A stretch of 32,074 nucleotides of DNA. Origin: Myxococcales bacterium. Its GTDB lineage: Bacteria; Myxococcota_A; Polyangia; Polyangiales; Polyangiaceae. The position numbers were made by a program, and so were the translations under genes. Positions 25,347-32,074 of this stretch are shown in pieces. The notes under the pieces are model-generated. The model saw only the letters and a program-made list of their open reading frames with translations. It was not told the DNA's origin and ran no database searches. Every line of letters starts with the position of its first letter. The first letter of the stretch is position 1. The stretch lies in assembly GCA_013297655.1 (NCBI GenBank), contig JAAFHV010000092.1, positions 1 to 32,074 on the forward strand. The letters are read 5' to 3'.

Positions 25347-28300
25347 GTGAGTGTCGTAGGCATCGATCTCGGGACCACCAACACGGTCGTGGCTTCCATG
25401 CGGTCTGGCCGCGTGCACGTCCTCGCGGACGAGTCAGGCCAGCGGCTCTTGCCGTCGGTCGTCTCGTTCCATCCTAACGGCGAAGCGCTCGTGGGCAATC
25501 CCGCGAAGGCACGACGGGCGATGGATCCGCGCAACACGGTTGCGAGCCACAAGCGCCTCCTCGGCCGCTCGTGGAACAGCCCCGAGATCGTGCAGGCGCG
25601 TACCCGCGTCCCGTACGAGCTTCGCGAAGGGCCGGCGCAGGGGCCCCTCGTGCACGCCCGCGGGAAGGACTACACGCTCCCCGAGATCAGCGCGTTCGTC
25701 CTGAAGCGCGCGAAGCAAATCGCCGAGACCGCCCTCGGCGAATCGATCATGCGCGCGGTCATCACGGTGCCCGCGCACTTCAACGAGCTGCAGCGCGCCT
25801 CCACGAAGGTGGCCGGTCGTGTCTCCGGGCTCGAGGTCCTCCGCATCCTCAACGAGCCCACCGCGGCCGCCCTCGCGTACGGGCTCGGTCGTGTCGGCAG
25901 CGAGCGCATCGCCGTCTACGACTTCGGTGGCGGCACGTTCGATTGCACCCTCCTCGACTTGAACAACAACGTGTTCGAGGTGCTCGCCACCGCCGGCGAC
26001 ACGTTCCTCGGCGGCGACGACATCGACGCGGCGATCGCCGAGCGGATGGCCGAGCGGCTCCTCAAGCAGCATCGCATCGACGCGAAGGCCGACGCAGGCA
26101 CGTGGGAGCGCCTCCGCGCCGCAGCGGAAGAGCTGAAAATGACGCTCTCGACGCGCGATCAGTCGCAGGTCAAGGTGACCGACCTCGGCTACGGCGTGGG
26201 CGGCTCGTCGCTGTCGCTCGCCTTCGCGATGACCCGCGGCGAGCTCGATCAGCTCATCCAGCCGCTCGTCGAGCGCACCTTCCGCGTCACGCAAGACGCC
26301 CTCGCCCTCGCGCGCCTCACGCCCACGTCGTTCGACAAGGTCGTGCTCGTGGGCGGCAGCTCGCGCATCCCGCTCGTGCGGCGCCGCGTGGAGGCGTTCT
26401 TCGGCGCCCCGCCGATGGACCGCATCAACCCCGACGAGGTCGTGGCCATGGGCGCCGCGATCCAAGCCTCGGCCCTCACCGATGGCGCGGGAAAACGCCC
26501 CATTCCAGCGCCGCCTCCGGTTCCGTCGGCGAACCCGCACACCCTCCGCGGCCTGCAGGACGAAGAGTTCACGTCGACCCAAGTGCGGCCCCCTTCGTCG
26601 GCCTCCGCACCGCCCTATGCGAAGGGCTCGGCGCCGCCTCCGCTCGGCACTCACGACTCCAACCCGCCCTATGCGTCGTCGCGTTCGGCCCCTCCGCCGC
26701 TCGGGGGCGCGAACTCTGGTCCGCCCGCCTCTTCGCCGTCGCCACAGTCGGCGCGTTCTCTCGATCTCTCCGGCGCGATCCACGATCCGCGGCGCGACGA
26801 CGAGCCGAGCATTCCCTCGTTCACTGGCGCGCCAGTGCCCCCTCACTCCGAGTTCTACGAGGCCGTCACCGGCGCCGTCCGACGCGACGAGGTCGAGGAC
26901 TCCGAAGCCGACTGGGCCACCCCCGAGGAAGACGAGGCCACCCTCGCCGGCACCACCGGCTCCGGCGCCCCGCCCCCGCCGCTCGCCGCACAAACAGGCG
27001 AGTTTGGCACCCTCGACGAGCCCCCGTCGCTCGTCAGCTCGATCAGCGGCCAGGGCATGGCGAGGGTCCCCAGCTTCGACCTGGGCGACGCGAGCGCGCT
27101 TCCTGGCGGCGCGTTCGGCGAGGTCCGCGACCTCAGCTTGATCTCCACCTCGGGCATCTCCGGCATCTCGTCCGGGGGCCTCCCGACCGACTCCGAGTAC
27201 GACACGAACGAGCAGCCCGCGCCGGTGCTCTCCATGAAGGGCGCGCCGCCACCGAGCATGCCCGAGGTGCCCTTCGGTCCGATGACCGAGTTCACTCCTC
27301 GGCCGGTGCAAAGCCCCGTTGTTCCGTCGAAGGCGCCCCCGAAGACCGCCCCGCTCGCGGCGCGGAAAGATCCGCGCGCGGAGCCGCTCGACCCGAAAAA
27401 GACAACCGATCCGTACGGGCCGTTCGCGCCGAACCGCACGAGCCCGATGCCGGGCGTGCCCACCACCGCGCAGGGCCAGAATCCGCACAAATCGACCGAT
27501 CCTATGGGCGCCGCGCCGAAGCCCCACCGCACGACCGACCCGATGGGCGGGCGGCCGCACGGCGCGACGCAGCCCCTCCTCGCCGCGAACGCGCCCCCTC
27601 CGCAGGCGGTCATTCCTACGTCACGGCCGCCCGCGCTGCCGACACAGCAGGTCCCTGCCGACGCGTTTCGCTCCTCGCCGCCGCCAGCGGCCACGGTCGC
27701 GAGCGCACCCCCGCTCGGTATGGGCGTGGGCGTTGGCGCAGGTGTTGGCGCAGGCGGCGGCGCGAGCGCGTTCGCGGGTGCCTCTGGCGCGTACCCGGCG
27801 GCGGCGGGCTCGGGCCCCTTCCCCGCGCAACAATCGGGTGGGTTTCCGGCCGTAACTCCGGACTATCCCATGCAACATGCACAGATTCATGCACCGTCGG
27901 GAGGGCCACCGCCGCTGCCGGGACACGGCTCCACACAGCCGGTGATGAGCCACCTCGGGCAGGGCATGGGCTCGCCGATGGGACAGGGCATGCCAATGCA
28001 ACCCCCGATGGGTCAGGGCATGCCGATGCAACCCCCGATGGGTCAGGGCATGCCGATGCAACCCCCGATGGGTCAGGGCATGCCGATGGGCATGCCGATG
28101 GGCCCGATGGGCATGCCGATGCCGCACATGCCGATGCAACCCCCGATGGGGATGCCGGTGCTCGTCGACGTGACACCGAGGGCGCTCGTGGTCGAGACGG
28201 CGGGGGGCTTTTGCGACACCGTCATCCCGCGCAACGCGAAGATCCCGTGCGAGCGCACCCGCAAGTTCTCGACCGGCCGCGACATGCAGACCACCGTCCG

Positions 28301-28577
28301 TGTGCGCGTCGGCCAGGGAGAAAACCCTGTATTCGCGCAGAATACGTTCCTCGGCGAGGTGGAGCTCAGCGGCCTTCGCCCCGCTGGACGCGGTGAGGTC
28401 ACCGTCGCGGTGACGTTCGAGCTCGACGCCGACGGCACGCTCAAGGTGCGCGCCGCCGATGGCCAAACCGGGCACGAAGCACGCGCGACACTTCGCCTCC
28501 TCGGCGTGGCCGACGAAGAATCGGTCGTCGACATGATTCAGCGCATGGGCGATCCCATGCCAAATATGAGAGTCTGA
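25347..28577 (+). CDS. Hsp70/DnaK-like chaperone with very long low-complexity insert
   Basis: A 1076-residue protein, far longer than DnaK (about 640). GTG start at 25347 with AAGG five bases before. The ATPase domain (residues 1-380) is intact: GIDLGTTNT, AVYDFGGGTFD, GDTFLGGDDID and VLVGGSSRIP. Residues about 381-935 are Pro/Gly/Ala/Ser/Met-rich and low in hydrophobic residues, so probably disordered. At about 936 the normal interdomain linker appears as MPVLVDVTP, followed by a recognisable substrate-binding beta domain (VIPRNAKIPCERTRKFST, VRVGQGE, VTFELDADGTLKVRA). The protein ends about 25 residues after this, so the helical lid is missing. Substrate release by such a protein should differ from DnaK. 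It lies between a Ser/Thr kinase and a J protein, the natural Hsp70 partner. It is not the housekeeping dnaK, because no grpE or canonical dnaJ is near; this is inference. Confidence 0.93.
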   Translation: MSVVGIDLGTTNTVVASMRSGRVHVLADESGQRLLPSVVSFHPNGEALVGNPAKARRAMDPRNTVASHKRLLGRSWNSPEIVQARTRVPYELREGPAQGPLVHARGKDYTLPEISAFVLKRAKQIAETALGESIMRAVITVPAHFNELQRASTKVAGRVSGLEVLRILNEPTAAALAYGLGRVGSERIAVYDFGGGTFDCTLLDLNNNVFEVLATAGDTFLGGDDIDAAIAERMAERLLKQHRIDAKADAGTWERLRAAAEELKMTLSTRDQSQVKVTDLGYGVGGSSLSLAFAMTRGELDQLIQPLVERTFRVTQDALALARLTPTSFDKVVLVGGSSRIPLVRRRVEAFFGAPPMDRINPDEVVAMGAAIQASALTDGAGKRPIPAPPPVPSANPHTLRGLQDEEFTSTQVRPPSSASAPPYAKGSAPPPLGTHDSNPPYASSRSAPPPLGGANSGPPASSPSPQSARSLDLSGAIHDPRRDDEPSIPSFTGAPVPPHSEFYEAVTGAVRRDEVEDSEADWATPEEDEATLAGTTGSGAPPPPLAAQTGEFGTLDEPPSLVSSISGQGMARVPSFDLGDASALPGGAFGEVRDLSLISTSGISGISSGGLPTDSEYDTNEQPAPVLSMKGAPPPSMPEVPFGPMTEFTPRPVQSPVVPSKAPPKTAPLAARKDPRAEPLDPKKTTDPYGPFAPNRTSPMPGVPTTAQGQNPHKSTDPMGAAPKPHRTTDPMGGRPHGATQPLLAANAPPPQAVIPTSRPPALPTQQVPADAFRSSPPPAATVASAPPLGMGVGVGAGVGAGGGASAFAGASGAYPAAAGSGPFPAQQSGGFPAVTPDYPMQHAQIHAPSGGPPPLPGHGSTQPVMSHLGQGMGSPMGQGMPMQPPMGQGMPMQPPMGQGMPMQPPMGQGMPMGMPMGPMGMPMPHMPMQPPMGMPVLVDVTPRALVVETAGGFCDTVIPRNAKIPCERTRKFSTGRDMQTTVRVRVGQGENPVFAQNTFLGEVELSGLRPAGRGEVTVAVTFELDADGTLKVRAADGQTGHEARATLRLLGVADEESVVDMIQRMGDPMPNMRV
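27978..28097 (+). repeat. 30-bp in-frame tandem repeat (MGQGMPMQPP)
   Basis: Three full units of 30 bases starting at 27978, 28008 and 28038, and a fourth partial unit from 28068, encode MGQGMPMQPP each. The units are almost identical at DNA level (GGACAG against GGTCAG in the first, CCAATG against CCGATG), so the array is recent or kept uniform. A more degenerate Met/Gly/Pro stretch continues to about 28155. Such an array can change length by slippage without breaking the frame. Confidence 0.9.
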
Positions 28578-28584
28578 CCTCCGA

Positions 28585-29148
28585 ATGGACGCTGAGGCTC
28601 TGGCCGGCTGGCTCGCCGTGCTCGACAAGCTCTCGTATTACGACATCCTCGGGGTCGGTACGCGGGCCGCGCACGACGACCTGCGACGCGCGTTCCACGT
28701 GTTCGCGAGCACCTTCCATCCCGACGCCCACCACGCGCGCTCCCCGGAAGAACGACGCGCCGTCGACACGATCTTCAAGCGCGGCGCGGAGGCGTTCCGG
28801 GTGCTCTCCGAGCCTCACCTCCGCGCGCAGTACGACCAAGCGCTCACCCTCGTGACCGACCAGGGCAGCGCACGCGCCGCCGTCGCGACCCGCACCGTCG
28901 CCACGTCCGCCAGCATCGCTCCTGCTCCCACCCGTCTCATCGACTCGGTGCGGTCCCCCGGCGCGCGACCGTTCGTGCTCCGCGCGGAGGAGCTCGCTCG
29001 CAAAGGCGATTTCAAGCAGGCGAAGCTCCAGCTCACGATGGCGCTCCACATGGAACGCGGCAACGCGCGGCTCGAAGCCTTCGCGAACGAGCTCGACGCA
29101 GGCTCGAAGAAACAAGCCGTCGACGAGAAGAAGAACTGGAAGAAGTGA
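28585..29148 (+). CDS. J-domain protein, partner of the upstream Hsp70
   Basis: A 187-residue protein starting 7 bp after the Hsp70 stop, so almost certainly cotranslated. The J domain spans about residues 16-85: YYDILGVGTRAAHDDLRRAFHVFA, here shortened to its main helix, then the invariant HPD at residues 45-47, and EAFRVLSEPHLRAQYDQAL. It lacks the Gly/Phe region, zinc fingers and substrate-binding domains of DnaJ, so it is a class C J protein that would stimulate the ATPase of an Hsp70 rather than bind clients widely. After an Ala/Thr/Ser linker, residues about 130-170 (RAEELARKGDFKQAKLQLTMALHM) look like one tetratricopeptide unit, a possible docking helix pair. The C-terminus is Lys-rich. 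No start ambiguity is visible. Confidence 0.92.
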   Translation: MDAEALAGWLAVLDKLSYYDILGVGTRAAHDDLRRAFHVFASTFHPDAHHARSPEERRAVDTIFKRGAEAFRVLSEPHLRAQYDQALTLVTDQGSARAAVATRTVATSASIAPAPTRLIDSVRSPGARPFVLRAEELARKGDFKQAKLQLTMALHMERGNARLEAFANELDAGSKKQAVDEKKNWKK

Positions 29149-29261
29149 ACGGCTCGGGGCCTTCGCTGCTTCGGTAAGTGCTTCACGAGCTCGATCGCCG
29201 CTGCGGCCCGGACCTCGTTTCCAGCGCCGGCGGAGACGTCGCGGCGATCACCTCGCCACGA

Positions 29262-31109
<1,848 letters not shown>

Positions 31110-31314
31110 CGGGCGAGCACGCCGCTCGAGCAAACCGCGCCCCAACTTGGGTGGTCGCCGAGCACGGCCGAGAGGGTACCAAGGACGCTCGCGCACGTTA
31201 AGCTTCCTGCCCGCGACCGAGACGACGACGGCCAGCGCGGCGCTCCGCGGGCGCTTTTTGCGTTGGATCCCGCGTCATTGCGACGACGAGCTCGAGCGCG
31301 GAGAGCGCGTCCGC

Positions 31315-31779
31315 TCAGACGGGCACCGGGCCGCCGAAGAGCCCGAAGAAGCGGAGAGCCCACAAGGCGGTCGCGAACAAGAGAACGCCGACGAACGCGC
31401 GTAGCATCGCTCGCACCAACGGGTGCGCGTCGAACGCGCGCACGTGACCATCGCGGCCCGCGACATGAACGAGCCGAATCGCGAAGCCGCCTACGAGCGC
31501 GACGAGGAGCGGCGCAGCGGGGTTCAAGAGCGCGCCGTGGAGATCACCCGCCACGAGCGCGAGCGTGGAGCGCGTAGCGCCGCACGTGGGGCACGGGATG
31601 TGGAACATCGACGCCATCGGGCAGCGCAGCACCCCGTTCGCGATCACGGCGGCGTACGCAAAAATCGCGAACGACGTGGCACAAAGCGCGAGCACGCGGC
31701 GCACGAGCGGAGGGGGCGCTTCGGTGAGCGCTGGGTGGGTTTCCGCGTTCGGCGCGGCCTGCTCGTTTCCCTTGGGCAT
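31315..31779 (-). CDS. DUF2752 integral membrane protein
   Basis: A 154-residue protein. After a soluble Pro/Ala-rich start it has three likely transmembrane helices (about residues 29-50, 85-101 and 127-146). Between the first two is the DUF2752 signature: RCPMASMFHIPCPTCGATRS followed by LVAGDLHGALLNPAAPLL. The Cys residues in CPxCGxTR are the conserved feature of this family, whose function is unknown. It lies upstream of the kinase gene on the same strand with 205 bp between; nothing shows that they work together. The start at 31779 is the only Met before the conserved region that fits. Confidence 0.88.
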   Translation of the reverse strand: MPKGNEQAAPNAETHPALTEAPPPLVRRVLALCATSFAIFAYAAVIANGVLRCPMASMFHIPCPTCGATRSTLALVAGDLHGALLNPAAPLLVALVGGFAIRLVHVAGRDGHVRAFDAHPLVRAMLRAFVGVLLFATALWALRFFGLFGGPVPV

Positions 31780-31869
31780 CGTGAGGAGTTATGCAATCCT
31801 TGCAGAATTCGCGGGCTCCTGGCCAGCGATAGGCTCCGATTCACGACTTCGCGAGGAGAGTAAACGCCC

Positions 31870-32074
31870 ATGATGGTGACCGATCCCACGACCGCAAACT
31901 CAATCGTTCACGCCGCGGGCGGGTACGGGCCTCCGGGTGGCATGCCTCCTGGTGGAGGCTACGGTGGCCCGCCTCCTGGTGGTGGTGGTCCCCCCGGCTT
32001 CGGTGGTCCGCCCCCCGGCGGCGGCGGCTACGGCGGCCCCCCTCCTGGTGGTGGTGGTCCCCCCGGCTTCGGTG
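31870..32074 (+). CDS. Gly/Pro-rich repeat protein, N-terminal part (3' end outside window)
   Basis: Only the first 68 residues are in the window. The start is ATG 31870 or the next codon 31873, with AGGAG 11-14 bases upstream. After a short leader (MMVTDPTTANSIVHAAGGYG) the sequence is made of Gly, Pro, Tyr and Phe only (PPPGGGGPPGFGG, PPPGGGGYGG). This low-complexity head is common in front of membrane or zinc-ribbon domains in myxobacteria, but the domain that would identify this protein is beyond the edge. It is divergent from the DUF2752 gene, with 90 bp between starts. Confidence 0.75.
   Translation, partial: MMVTDPTTANSIVHAAGGYGPPGGMPPGGGYGGPPPGGGGPPGFGGPPPGGGGYGGPPPGGGGPPGFG
31972..32074 (+). 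repeat. 69-bp in-frame repeat in the Gly/Pro-rich gene
   Basis: The 34 bases at 31972-32005 (beginning CCTCCTGGTGGTGGTGG) recur exactly at 32041-32074, a period of 69 bp or 23 codons. The repeat is cut by the window edge, so its full copy number is unknown. Confidence 0.85.

Noticed and set aside
27978-28097. A CRISPR-like array
   Set aside because: The 30-bp units are directly joined without spacers and are in frame within the Hsp70 gene.
25434-28396. Long open frames on both strands over the Hsp70 gene
   Set aside because: They are Arg/Gly-rich and carry no motifs; the Hsp70 frame shows all ATPase and substrate-binding motifs.
25347-28577. Two fused or frameshifted genes instead of one Hsp70
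   Set aside because: The ATPase domain, insert and beta domain are in one frame, and the natural interdomain linker is kept before the beta domain, so a single protein is the simplest reading.

Overview
This is a high-GC window (about two thirds or more G+C, with a strong G/C third-position bias that leaves long meaningless open frames on both strands). The gene content is chromosomal and bacterial: lipoproteins with Asp/Gly/Ala/Ser-rich tails, Hanks-type Ser/Thr kinases with N-terminal Cys clusters, AddAB, DUF2330, DUF2752 and DUF4139 proteins. By inference this fits a myxobacterium of the Polyangiales type (Labilithrix/Sorangium-like). No rRNA, tRNA, insertion sequence, phage gene or CRISPR array is visible.

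Layout. 1-2090 (minus): the start of a DUF4139-family lipoprotein, cut by the window edge, preceded by a large secreted lipoprotein. 2172-5978 (minus): HrpA, a DEAH-box RNA helicase. 6049-7035 (plus): an aldo/keto reductase of the Kv-beta type. 7163-7270 (minus): a 35-residue lysine-rich protein with a good ribosome-binding site and a hairpin/T-run terminator. 7470-9323: two divergently transcribed SAM-dependent methyltransferases. 9515-10468 (plus): an unrecognised membrane-associated protein and a small lipoprotein with a GspG-like C-terminal motif. 10556-17391 (plus): addB and addA, overlapping by 4 bp, encoding a DNA break-processing helicase-nuclease. 17441-21260 (plus): a Cys-containing lipoprotein, an M3 metallopeptidase lipoprotein and a DUF2330 protein, the last two overlapping by 4 bp. 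21268-22998 (minus): an unrecognised multi-domain membrane protein.

23397-29148 (plus) is the most interesting block: a Ser/Thr kinase, an Hsp70 (DnaK-like) protein and a J-domain protein in tight order (gaps 57 and 7 bp). The Hsp70 carries about 555 residues of Pro/Gly/Met-rich low-complexity sequence between its ATPase domain and its substrate-binding beta domain, and it lacks the helical lid. The kinase has a C-terminal tail built of two clear and one degenerate copy of an unfamiliar domain of about 80 residues. A second Ser/Thr kinase (29262-31109, minus) converges on this block and has nearly the same N-terminal Cys cluster. I infer a kinase-coupled chaperone system in which the low-complexity insert could be a phosphorylation or condensation platform. 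The clients are unknown.

31315-31779 (minus) encodes a DUF2752 membrane protein. Divergent to it, the window ends inside a Gly/Pro-rich protein with a 69-bp in-frame repeat.
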